Shown here in pieces: positions 8,897 to 17,734 of a DNA stretch of 58,604 nt. Each line of letters begins with the position of its first letter. The first letter of the stretch is position 1. The position numbers and the translations under genes are program-made. Source of the stretch: Pseudomonadota bacterium (lineage in GTDB: Bacteria; Pseudomonadota; Alphaproteobacteria; Rickettsiales; RGZB01). The stretch covers positions 1 through 58,604 of the forward strand of contig RGZB01000009.1 of NCBI GenBank assembly GCA_010031735.1, read 5' to 3'. The notes under the pieces are model-generated. The model ran no database searches. It was given only the letters and a program-made list of their open reading frames with translations, and was not told the DNA's origin.

Positions 8897-10498
8897 GTGG
8901 TTAAGGGAGCCTACAACGTACTCATACATACGGGCGGTACTTTCAGCATGGGCTATGATGAGCGCCATGCCTTGACGCCGTTATATGATGTGCGTCTTGA
9001 GATCCTCGCCATGAAGATCCTGGAGCTTCGCATGCCCGCGGAGATGGAGCGTGGCTTCCTCGACCAGCTGGTGGCAAGCCGCGAACTCATCCTCGAGATG
9101 AAAGCGCTCGGCAAAGAGAAACAACTCAAATCCAAGATCACCGCGAAGCTCGATGATATCGCCGGCCAACTTTCGTTGGTGACGGGGGGCGATATCGATA
9201 TCGTCGCCGTCATGCAGGAATACCGTATCCATTCGAAGATCGAACAACCGTATGTGATCGACAGCATCGATTTCGATTACGGGGAGCATCTGGCGAAGTT
9301 ACGCACGCCGGTATTTGCGGCACTCGAAAAAGGCATGACGGCGATCGTCATTCTCGGCTCCGATACCATCGAATATGTGGCACCGCTACTCTCGAAAGAA
9401 GCGAAACAGAAAGGCCTGCTCGATAACGGCACCATTCTGTTCGTGACCTCGATGCTTTCTTTCGCGGACCATCCCGCACATGTCGCACGTCTATTGCAGG
9501 CGGCGCTTGAGGTTTCGTCGAACCATATACCGGGTGCTTACGCGCTTTCGGCGCGTGACGAAGCGGCGGACTGTGTGCATGTACATGATGTCACGCATGG
9601 GTTTGCGAAGATATCGACGTCGATCGTCAATCTGTTCCGTAGTACGGAACCGGTCGGCATCGTCAGCCAAAGCGAAGGGTTCCAGGCGAACCCGCTGCGC
9701 AATATCACCGGTGAACATAACGCGATCTTCATGCAGGGCACGCGTGCACCTGTCGCGCCACCGATGGTGCTGAAAGAAGACCTGATGCAAGCGGTGCATT
9801 ACCTTGAAACCTCGCATGACGAGCATGTGTTGTTCGATGTCGACCACTGGCCAGAATACCATGAATCGGATACGCGCCAGCTGATGGCCCTGATACGGGA
9901 GCGCAAAGCGGCAGGCCGTCTCACGCTCTTCATCAATCCATTGGTCTTTGATATCGAAAGCGACCGCGTGAGTTCGCGCTTCAACGATAGCGCATGGACG
10001 GATCACAAATTTATGCAAGCGGTACGCGCTGCGGGCGGAGCAACCGCTTCAGAGATCACCGTCAACGATGCATACGGTGAGATGCTGCTGTTCGTGGGTG
10101 AGGCGGCTAAAGGCAAGAAGCTGAACGGGATGCCGACGGGCGATAAAACGACACTTTCGACGACACCGCTACTGCTGCATTACGTGGCGGATCACACCAT
10201 GATGACGCATGCGCTGAAGCGTGCAGGCAGCTTCACCAGCCAGATTGAGCTGTATAACATTCCGGGTGGGGTGATGCCTTCGAGCCTGGTGCCCATTCTT
10301 GAGACGTTAGGCCACAAGGGCGTGAAGGTGCTTTCGGGCTTTGAGATCGATAAGAAAACCTATCCGACCCTGGATGATTACAAACTACAGACGATGAATG
10401 AAAAAGCAGTGAAGCGCAATAAGCTCAATTATGCGGCAGCGCGTGCGTTCTTAACGTTTGCGCCCAAACAGGCGATCCGCCAGATCACCAGCCATTAA
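8897..10498 (+). CDS. Asparaginase/glutaminase-superfamily protein, divergent and extended
   Basis: N-terminal VLIHTGGTFSMG and GMTAIVILGSDTIEYVAPLLS; 533 aa. Confidence 0.65.
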   Translation: MVKGAYNVLIHTGGTFSMGYDERHALTPLYDVRLEILAMKILELRMPAEMERGFLDQLVASRELILEMKALGKEKQLKSKITAKLDDIAGQLSLVTGGDIDIVAVMQEYRIHSKIEQPYVIDSIDFDYGEHLAKLRTPVFAALEKGMTAIVILGSDTIEYVAPLLSKEAKQKGLLDNGTILFVTSMLSFADHPAHVARLLQAALEVSSNHIPGAYALSARDEAADCVHVHDVTHGFAKISTSIVNLFRSTEPVGIVSQSEGFQANPLRNITGEHNAIFMQGTRAPVAPPMVLKEDLMQAVHYLETSHDEHVLFDVDHWPEYHESDTRQLMALIRERKAAGRLTLFINPLVFDIESDRVSSRFNDSAWTDHKFMQAVRAAGGATASEITVNDAYGEMLLFVGEAAKGKKLNGMPTGDKTTLSTTPLLLHYVADHTMMTHALKRAGSFTSQIELYNIPGGVMPSSLVPILETLGHKGVKVLSGFEIDKKTYPTLDDYKLQTMNEKAVKRNKLNYAAARAFLTFAPKQAIRQITSH

Positions 10499-11169
10499 TC
10501 CTTGATACCACGCACAATCGAATAGCCCGTCGGACGGCCGATCGGGTCGACGGTGATGGTGAGGCGTTTTTTCTCGCCCGAGGATTTCGTGAGCAGGAAC
10601 GGCACACGCACCGCTTTGCAATCCATGATCGCTTTCAGGAGTTTGTCCTTATCCTGCTTTTTGATACCGTTCTCGGAGAGCAGGCGTTTCAAATCATCCG
10701 TATGCTCGGTGAAAGACGCGAAGATATTGCAGAAATTGGTATCGCAATACACCACGGTCTTGTCTGCATTCGCGATCAGGCAGAACTCGGTGTTCACACG
10801 CATCGAGCTTGCGAAGATGAGCGACTGGAATTCGGTTTCATGGATGATGTGATGGATCTTGTAGATCAGCACGCTCGCGAAGATCACCAGACCCGAGCTG
10901 ATCAGGCCGATCGAGAAGAGTGCCGCCACCAGTTCTGCGGTAGAATACACTTCCGTCACGTCTGCGATTTTGTAACCCACGTGGATGACGATGATGATGA
11001 TCGCAAAGAGCAGTGCGACGAAGGAGAAAACCACCTGTTTCGGAGGCATGCCATGGGTGCGCAGCTTGAAATCCTGCCGGCTGCCCTGCATCAGGCTCTG
11101 TTTGTCGCTGCGGTCAATAAAACGTTTATACATCATAGACATATTTCCTTCGCGGTTGCCTTTATTCAT
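10495..11169 (-). CDS. Membrane protein with two TM segments and a probable C-terminal PAS-like domain
   Basis: Two hydrophobic segments followed by LIANADKTVVYCDTNFCNIF...LLTKSSGEKKRLTITVDPIGRPTGYSIVRGIKD. Confidence 0.55.
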   Translation of the reverse strand: MNKGNREGNMSMMYKRFIDRSDKQSLMQGSRQDFKLRTHGMPPKQVVFSFVALLFAIIIIVIHVGYKIADVTEVYSTAELVAALFSIGLISSGLVIFASVLIYKIHHIIHETEFQSLIFASSMRVNTEFCLIANADKTVVYCDTNFCNIFASFTEHTDDLKRLLSENGIKKQDKDKLLKAIMDCKAVRVPFLLTKSSGEKKRLTITVDPIGRPTGYSIVRGIKD

Positions 11170-11288
11170 ACGCTAGTCCGGCAAGAACGTCAAATCTAAG
11201 CCATAAAAAACAGGCTATACCGCTATTTATTGAGAACGTGTAGCAAATCTGCCCCGCCTATCCAGGAAGTGCAGGGGAATGGCCATCC

Positions 11289-11747
11289 TTAGCGTTTGAT
11301 CGCCTTGAGCTCACCCGGTTTGCGAAGCATCTTATCGACTTCACCCACGTGCATCTCTTCCTGACTGATCATCGTACGTGCATATTCTTCGACCATCACG
11401 GAAGCACCCTCGGAAAGGGTCAGGAGTTTCTTGTAAAGATCGAGTGTCTCGAGTTCGTGTTTCAGTGACTCACGCAGGATATCGCCGACATCGTGTTTAT
11501 GCGATTCGAGCAGGTGGCCGATGCCGAGGGATGGGTGACCACCGAAATGCGTGATGAGTTCGCCTGCTTCTTGGGCATGTTTCATCGATTCGTCTGCCTG
11601 CTCACGCAGCCACGATACGATCGGGATGCGGTTGTAGCCGTAGACCATGAGTGAATAGTGGATATAACGCACCACGCCGGCAAGTTCTGCCTCCAGGATC
11701 TCGTTTAAGATCGCGATTGCTTTTTTCTCATCGAATTTCTTGGTCAT
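11289..11747 (-). CDS. Bacterioferritin/ferritin-like protein
   Basis: LNEILEAELAGVVRYIHYSLMVYG...REQADESMKHAQEAGELITHFGGHPSL...SQEEMHVGEVDKMLRKPGE. Confidence 0.85.
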   Translation of the reverse strand: MTKKFDEKKAIAILNEILEAELAGVVRYIHYSLMVYGYNRIPIVSWLREQADESMKHAQEAGELITHFGGHPSLGIGHLLESHKHDVGDILRESLKHELETLDLYKKLLTLSEGASVMVEEYARTMISQEEMHVGEVDKMLRKPGELKAIKR

Positions 11748-11830
11748 GACCGATCCCTTCTAAGAATGTATTCATGAAAGCATTCTAAACATGGGTCTTC
11801 GAAAGTATAGTATTTTCAAGGGCCGGATTT

Positions 11831-12460
11831 TTATTCGTGGGAGATTTTGATTTTTTCCTGGATGGAATCTTCGAGCGATTTTTGGTCATGGCGGAACCAT
11901 GCAACGGCTGCAGCCGGGTCTGCATCCCTACTGCTGAATTTATAATCCTTATACGGGATGCGGGAGTCGCGCCAGTCATGGGGGAGGACCCCGGACTTCG
12001 TTAACATCGCGAGATGGTGCATGTATTCATCGGTCGAGGGGTTCTTCGCTTCTTTACTCCATACGATCGCAACCTGTACGCCGCAGAGATTGTTAAAAAG
12101 ATCTTTCATGATTTCCGCGGTCCAGTCCCGCGTGTCGGAAGGTTGGGTATAATACTCCAGCCATTCATTGAAGATGCCGAGTTTGTAGACCCATTCTTTG
12201 CTGGTTTCTTCACCGAGTCCGATGCCCCTCAACAGGAAAAAGACCTTCCCCGCAGCAAACGCATGTTTTGCGGTATTGCTTTGGTTGATGGTAAGCCCCA
12301 CATCGGCTGCGGCGCTACGAGCATGGCGGTCTATCCAATAATCGACGCCGTAGAGTAAGAAAACCCCGAGGGCGGCAAAAACGAAGGTGCCCAGCAAGAA
12401 ACGCAAGGGGAACGGTATTTGGATATGTCTATGCATCGGCCGCTTATAGCAGAAACGCAC
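11831..12460 (-). CDS. Hypothetical membrane-anchored protein
   Basis: 209-aa ORF with one N-terminal TM segment; no family recognised. Confidence 0.5.
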   Translation of the reverse strand: MRFCYKRPMHRHIQIPFPLRFLLGTFVFAALGVFLLYGVDYWIDRHARSAAADVGLTINQSNTAKHAFAAGKVFFLLRGIGLGEETSKEWVYKLGIFNEWLEYYTQPSDTRDWTAEIMKDLFNNLCGVQVAIVWSKEAKNPSTDEYMHHLAMLTKSGVLPHDWRDSRIPYKDYKFSSRDADPAAAVAWFRHDQKSLEDSIQEKIKISHE

Positions 12461-12585
12461 AATTAGTTAAAATACATATTAAATCGTCATTAATTCATAT
12501 TTAACAGTAGCTTACCGAAAACCCACTTGTACAGGCAACGGCGACATGGTACGCTCGGGGTATGAAATATGCATAGGAGCAGGGT

Positions 12586-12846
12586 ATGAATACGAAGAAG
12601 AAATCCACGAAAAAGAATAAAAAACACAAGCGCATCAGCCGTGCACATCTGGCATTCCGTCTCGTGGTGGTGATGCTGATCGCAGGTATTTTCTTTATGC
12701 CGGGCTCACCGGTGGGTCCGAGCGAGGCTGTGGCAGCCGGCAGTCCGGAAATCCCGGATATCCTGCTTCCGGTGCTTATCGTTGCGACGGCTACGTTGTT
12801 CTACACCGTGCGCAAACATATCCTTGCCAAAGTGACGATTCAGTAA
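12586..12846 (+). CDS. Small protein: signal peptide plus PEIPD-TM-basic tail (candidate exosortase substrate)
   Basis: RBS-like aggagcagggt upstream of ATG; MNTKKKSTKKNKKHKR...VVVMLIAGIFFMPG...AVAAGSPEIPDILLPVLIVATATLFYTVRKHILAKVTIQ. Confidence 0.6.
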   Translation: MNTKKKSTKKNKKHKRISRAHLAFRLVVVMLIAGIFFMPGSPVGPSEAVAAGSPEIPDILLPVLIVATATLFYTVRKHILAKVTIQ

Positions 12847-12853
12847 TTCTTCT

Positions 12854-13840
12854 CTAACGCTTACGGCGGTTTTTCTTTCGCGCCCTCACGCTAGTGACGT
12901 TCGGTTGCTTCCGTGTGGGCGTTTTTTTATGTACGGGTTCACGAACGAACGTCTTTGCGGCAAGCACGTACATACCGGTCATGAAAATGCCAAAGGCGGC
13001 CAGGTAAATCACCCATCCGATATTCGAGTGGAATAAATCGATCAGCCGTGCGCTCGCATCGGTGTAGCCCACATGCCGGATGAAAAGCATATATGAAAAG
13101 ATACGCAGCACATTCATCAGGAACATATAGACGAAACCGGTGGCGTAGAGTTCGGTGAGGCTCCAACGGGAGAAGATGCGCCAGTCGATCAGCAAGATGA
13201 GTGCGAGTAGATAGTAGAAAAGAAAGATGCCTTCCAGGCCGCTGCATTCCGGCAGGATCTTCATCGTGAATTCCGGCAGTTTCACAAACACCCCGGGCTT
13301 ATCGGTGGTCGCACTCCAGCTCGTGGTGTGGATACCGCCGGCGCGGAGGAGGGTGCGGATACCGACCGCCGTCGCGTTCGATAACGCCTCCCATAAGAGT
13401 GACTTTGCAAAGAAATAGATCTTGTCGAGAGAGGCAGCAAAGAGTGCCACCGCCGTAAGCCGGCAGTGTTCTGATGCGCGGAGTAAAGCGATACGCGGAG
13501 GGATAAAAGCGAAGGTGCAAAGAACCGCAATAAAAAGCGAGATCGCGATGTAGGCATAGCGGCCATGGTGCATGAAGAAATACGGGGCGAGGACCAATAA
13601 GGCCACTGCCAGGAAAATAAAATGCGGTTGGAGTGCGAGTGAAAAGGGTTTCTGCCGTTCGATCGCTTGCACCCATAATACATGCATGAAGGTGATCGAG
13701 AGCATGCGCATAGGCCCAAGGAACGAGAGACTACCCGTACTTTGCAGGCCAACGACGAGAGCGGCAATCACGCCGGGTGCTGCAATCAGGGCTAGTCGTG
13801 AGAATCCCTTCGCTTCCGAAACATACTTCATGTGATGCAT
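12854..13840 (-). CDS. Exosortase/archaeosortase-family transmembrane transpeptidase-like protein
   Basis: Multi-TM protein with ECSGLEGIFLF (Cys), MNVLRIFSY (Arg) and LFHSNIGWVIY (His), in the order and spacing of the exosortase Cys-Arg-His motifs. Confidence 0.75.
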   Translation of the reverse strand: MHHMKYVSEAKGFSRLALIAAPGVIAALVVGLQSTGSLSFLGPMRMLSITFMHVLWVQAIERQKPFSLALQPHFIFLAVALLVLAPYFFMHHGRYAYIAISLFIAVLCTFAFIPPRIALLRASEHCRLTAVALFAASLDKIYFFAKSLLWEALSNATAVGIRTLLRAGGIHTTSWSATTDKPGVFVKLPEFTMKILPECSGLEGIFLFYYLLALILLIDWRIFSRWSLTELYATGFVYMFLMNVLRIFSYMLFIRHVGYTDASARLIDLFHSNIGWVIYLAAFGIFMTGMYVLAAKTFVREPVHKKTPTRKQPNVTSVRARKKNRRKR

Positions 13841-13893
13841 CCGCTCATATTCTGTTACGACAGAGTATTACCAGAGCATGCATGGTTTGTGAA

Positions 13894-14304
13894 TTATTTT
13901 GCCTGCAACAAGGTTTCTATACATTCACTACCGGACTTATCCGGTACAAGCGATGACGCGAAATCCTTCATACCATCCAATAACTCCTTGCGGACATTCT
14001 TGTCTTTGATGGCAGAAAATCGGGAGACAAAATCAGCGACAGCAAAGAGGCCATTATCAAAAAGGTAGTGATTGATGAACTTCGATTTCGGATCCTGATA
14101 GAAATCCATCTCGACAGCCCAGTAGAGCAACTCTTCTTTCGCATCGTTCAGAATCTCTTTCATTTTTTCCAAGCCTTCATGGTTGGAGCGCGCAATCAGC
14201 AGATTAAGGCAGCGGATGGCATAAACCATCGCGTCGTCCTGATTCTTTTTGGAAAGCGTTTCATCGCGGAGTTCTTTTGTGCTTAATTCTTTCTTCTGAT
14301 TCAT
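13894..14304 (-). CDS. Hypothetical protein
   Basis: 136-aa ORF preceded by an FNR/DNR-type box at 14373-14386. Confidence 0.5.
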   Translation of the reverse strand: MNQKKELSTKELRDETLSKKNQDDAMVYAIRCLNLLIARSNHEGLEKMKEILNDAKEELLYWAVEMDFYQDPKSKFINHYLFDNGLFAVADFVSRFSAIKDKNVRKELLDGMKDFASSLVPDKSGSECIETLLQAK

Positions 14305-14372
14305 TGCGAGTCTTTCTATTGTTTAGTTGGCGGACATGTAAACAATAGTTACTTATTTTTTATCGGAAGTAA

Positions 14373-14386
14373 TTGACCGAAATCAA
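14373..14386. promoter_or_regulatory. Candidate FNR/DNR-type box TTGACCGAAATCAA
   Basis: Near-consensus TTGAt-N4-aTCAA, 68 bp upstream of the 13894-14304 gene start. Confidence 0.5.
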
Positions 14387-14412
14387 GCTACGCTTTTGAC
14401 AAATATTTATGG

Positions 14413-15162
14413 TTAACTCGATTTCTTATGAAGCAGTCCGGTGACAACTGCTTTGTGCGTGCTGCATGTTTCTAAGGAGGAGCAATGGCTACAGACCGAT
14501 TGCTCGATCAACGCACTATCCGCGAAAGAGATGGTATTGCCCTTTATCCCGATGCCATATGATTTTAATTTTTTTAGCGTGCGGGAAAATGTTTCCGGCT
14601 CGATTCCAAGGCGTGAAGCAATGAGTGATTTACTGTAAGGCAGTGTGAAACCCTTCGGGTCGAAGTTATGAAGTACGCAGAGGCGTTGAAGGAAACAACC
14701 GAGCTGTTGTGCCGTGTCCATCGTCGATTTGTGTTCGACTTCGAGTTCCATCATGTGGATATATTGGGAAAGCGAAGAAAGGATATTCAGCGCGACCGTC
14801 GGGTTCTGAGCAATCGATTTCAGCCATGCCGCTGGGAATTCCAGCACCACCGAATCTTCGACAGCAAGTGCACTGACCATGTGGATTTTATGTACCTGCT
14901 GTAGGATCTCTGTCTTGCCGATGGTCTTTCCCTGGATGACAATGTCCTGCGTGACTTCTTTGCCATCCGTTGTGCCGCGCACGAGTTGCATTGCACCAGA
15001 ACAAACAACATAGAAGTGCGTTACGGGTTCGCCGCAGTGGAATAGGTAACTACCTTTGGGATAATGGCGTTCGATGCCACTGCTGATAAGTGCTTTCTTC
15101 TCCTCGTCCTTGAGGCCAGCAAGCAACGGTAATTTATCAAGCGAGTAAGTTGTGTACGGCAT
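14413..15162 (-). CDS. Crp/Fnr-family transcriptional regulator
   Basis: Cyclic-nucleotide-binding-like N-terminus (YPKGSYLFHCGEPVTHFYVVCSGAMQL) and HTH SKSLIASRLGIEPETFSRTLKKL; C-terminal CSHCSSLETC. Confidence 0.88.
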   Translation of the reverse strand: MPYTTYSLDKLPLLAGLKDEEKKALISSGIERHYPKGSYLFHCGEPVTHFYVVCSGAMQLVRGTTDGKEVTQDIVIQGKTIGKTEILQQVHKIHMVSALAVEDSVVLEFPAAWLKSIAQNPTVALNILSSLSQYIHMMELEVEHKSTMDTAQQLGCFLQRLCVLHNFDPKGFTLPYSKSLIASRLGIEPETFSRTLKKLKSYGIGIKGNTISFADSALIEQSVCSHCSSLETCSTHKAVVTGLLHKKSS

Positions 15163-15283
15163 GACTTAAAAATGTCCATTCACCTTAGAAATTTCCACCG
15201 GAAGTTATCGCGTTGCTTCGAGAAAACCACCCAAGGTTGCTTTATTGCGTAAATTTACACCTAATGCGATTATTTACGCTGAA

Positions 15284-15297
15284 TTGACCGGAGTCAA
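15284..15297. promoter_or_regulatory. Candidate FNR/DNR-type box TTGACCGGAGTCAA (perfect TTGAC-N4-GTCAA)
   Basis: Perfect dyad in the divergent intergenic region between the Crp/Fnr gene and the XRE gene. Confidence 0.5.
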
Positions 15298-15395
15298 GTC
15301 AGATTGCCAGTTTTGTCTGTAACCTAGGCTGAGACTAAAAAAATGTAACTATCGTAACCTATAAATCCTTACAGAATCTGTTTAAATCATAGGCC

Positions 15396-15623
15396 ATGAA
15401 AGATCAGACCTCCAGAATCATCTCCCAAGTCGCTAAGCGTTTTAAAGAGTTGCGTAAGGCAAACGGCCTCTCCCACGCAAGGCTTGCGGAGCGTGCAAAA
15501 GTGACCCGTCCGGCGCTAAGTCATATCGAGAGTGGTAAACGTAAGCCATCGCTGCAGATGGCGCTGAAAATCGCACAAGCACTCGGTGTCAGACTTAGCG
15601 ACGTTCTCAAGGATGTAGAGTAA
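15396..15623 (+). CDS. XRE-family HTH transcriptional regulator
   Basis: RFKELRKANGLSHARLAERAKVTRPALSHIESGKRKPSLQMALKIAQALGVRLSDVL. Confidence 0.85.
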   Translation: MKDQTSRIISQVAKRFKELRKANGLSHARLAERAKVTRPALSHIESGKRKPSLQMALKIAQALGVRLSDVLKDVE

Positions 15624-15641
15624 CGCTCTACGATTTCCACA

Positions 15642-16049
15642 TCATATACAGGTGAATGCCACCGGCACCTGTATATCCGGGTGCAGGCTTTTATGCACCG
15701 GGCAGCTGTGTGCCGCATCCTCCAATTTTTGCTTATGTTCCAGCGAGAGCGTATGCGGAACATGGATATTCACTTTGAGTGCTGCGATGCGACGGATAGG
15801 GCTACTGACCATTTCTTTTTCGACATGGACGGTAGCGCCTTCGATATTCACGCCGAGTTTATTGGCCGCGATACCCATCACGGTCAGCATGCAGGTACCA
15901 AGAGCGGTTGCGACGAGATCGGTGGGTGAGAAACTTTCCCCACGGCCCATATTATCTTTCGGCGCATCGGTCTCAAGACGCACGCCGGAAGGCCCGTGCG
16001 TTGCCGTGCAATGGAGTTGTCCCTGATATTTGATATCGATCGCGACCAT
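15642..16049 (-). CDS. OsmC family protein
   Basis: FSPTDLVATALGTCMLTVMGIAA and C-terminal CPVHKSLHPDIQVPV. Confidence 0.88.
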   Translation of the reverse strand: MVAIDIKYQGQLHCTATHGPSGVRLETDAPKDNMGRGESFSPTDLVATALGTCMLTVMGIAANKLGVNIEGATVHVEKEMVSSPIRRIAALKVNIHVPHTLSLEHKQKLEDAAHSCPVHKSLHPDIQVPVAFTCI

Positions 16050-16148
16050 AGGAATACCTGCGTAAGTAGTGAATATTTTTAGCTATATACTCGACGCACG
16101 CGTTTGTATAGTTTTTAAGATGTTAAACGACAATGCGCAGGTGATGGT

Positions 16149-17357
16149 ATGAAACGTTTCTTTAAGGTGATGCTGATTCTCTCGGTGTTTGGTGTCTGTT
16201 CGGTTCTTGCGCTCTGCGCATTACCCCTGGCCGGTGTCTACTTCGTTTCCAAGGATAAGGATGTCAAAGAATTTACCAAGAATCTCGATGACAAAGAAAA
16301 AACCCGCGCTGCCGTGGAAGCGGGGGTCGATGCCGTGATGAAAAAGCCGGCAGTGCAGGAAGTCGTGACGAAAGTCGCGGACGGTCTCGCCAATTCCAGC
16401 CACATCGACTACATCAACTACCTGCCCGAATACGATATCATCACTTTCTCCGTCTCGCCGGACGCGATGGATATGAACGGTGTATCACTCGGGATCTACA
16501 GTGAGTCAGACCAAAATAAACCGCTTTATACCGTCGCGCTGCAGCCGATGGGGGATATCCCTCAGCCGGCCGTGGTGATGATGGATAAGAGCGATTCTTT
16601 CATGCGTGATGTCACCGGGGTGGACCGTGTGACGAGCGAGAATCCGACCCCTGTATTCCAGAAGTTCACGCGTGTATTCAGCGCGAGCATGGCGGGTATT
16701 CCAGCGGGGCGCTATCAGATGAAACTCGAGAACGCACAGAATGTGCCAGGCAATTATTTCACCAACTTTACCGTGCCGGAGCGTCAGCCAGTGTTGAAGA
16801 TCGTGCCGATCACCACAGAGCCGATCAATGCGACGGTGGGTGGTACGTTCGATTATAGTTTTTCGATCGAGAATACGGGTGCCGTGCCTGCGAAAAATGT
16901 CTCGATTCTGGTATACGTGCAGAACCAGCGCTTCCAAGGAAGCAATCCGGCTGGGGCGGTGCGCCAGGAAGGGGACAAGACCTTCATCACGTTTGCAGAG
17001 ATCCCGGCAAAAGGAAGACTGCCGGTGACGGTACAGTTCCATGCGATCGCGGCGGATGAATCGATGTTCTTCGAAGTGATGCCCGAGAATGCAGGCTTAC
17101 TCCATCCGAATGAACGCAAACCGGTGATGGGGAGTCGCATCGGGAAGATCACAGGCCAAGCAGTAACGCCGCAGAATGAAGATCCGTCGACAACGCTCGT
17201 CATCAAACGCTCGGATTTCTGCCATGCGAAACATGGTGCGGACGAAGCAGCGGTCAAAGACTGCACCAAAGAGCAGGCGAAGCTTGATTTCCCGTGTTTA
17301 AAGAAACCGACAGCGCAAGAGCAGAAAGATTGTATCGCCGGGATTTACGGACAGTAG
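16149..17357 (+). CDS. Hypothetical exported/membrane-anchored protein with a possible CARDB-like segment
   Basis: N-terminal hydrophobic segment; FSIENTGAVPAKNVSILVYVQNQRF resembles CARDB/Ig-like repeats. Confidence 0.55.
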   Translation: MKRFFKVMLILSVFGVCSVLALCALPLAGVYFVSKDKDVKEFTKNLDDKEKTRAAVEAGVDAVMKKPAVQEVVTKVADGLANSSHIDYINYLPEYDIITFSVSPDAMDMNGVSLGIYSESDQNKPLYTVALQPMGDIPQPAVVMMDKSDSFMRDVTGVDRVTSENPTPVFQKFTRVFSASMAGIPAGRYQMKLENAQNVPGNYFTNFTVPERQPVLKIVPITTEPINATVGGTFDYSFSIENTGAVPAKNVSILVYVQNQRFQGSNPAGAVRQEGDKTFITFAEIPAKGRLPVTVQFHAIAADESMFFEVMPENAGLLHPNERKPVMGSRIGKITGQAVTPQNEDPSTTLVIKRSDFCHAKHGADEAAVKDCTKEQAKLDFPCLKKPTAQEQKDCIAGIYGQ

Positions 17358-17734
17358 CTACTGCCTCGGCGGCGGGGTTTTTATCCCAGCCGCCGGGGTA
17401 TCACGGGTGCTTGCGGTCCAATCTTTACCGGTAGCCACACCGTTTGCCTGTAATGCCTCGGCCACGGCAAATCGCTTATTCACGTCGCGGTCCAGCGCTT
17501 CTTTCATTATCGCGAAGGCTTCTGCACGTGCAGGGCAATCGCTTTGCCTCCTTCAACTATAGTTGGAACCCGGATGATGTGCCGCCAGATGATAAACCGA
17601 AACGTAAGCGTACACGCGAACCCACTACGTACCTAGAAAACAACGAGGGGAAGGCCCAGTGAAGGACGCTTCCCCTCGATTAGTTGCCGGATGCATCAGA
17701 TGCGGGCGCACCGTTGCATCAGCGACTAATTCCT

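Noticed and set aside
15644-15676. Inverted repeat ATATACAGGTG...CACCTGTATAT at the osmC 3' end
   Set aside because: Lies inside the OsmC C-terminal codons (...DIQVPVAFTCI); may be coincidental or a weak terminator; no T tract.
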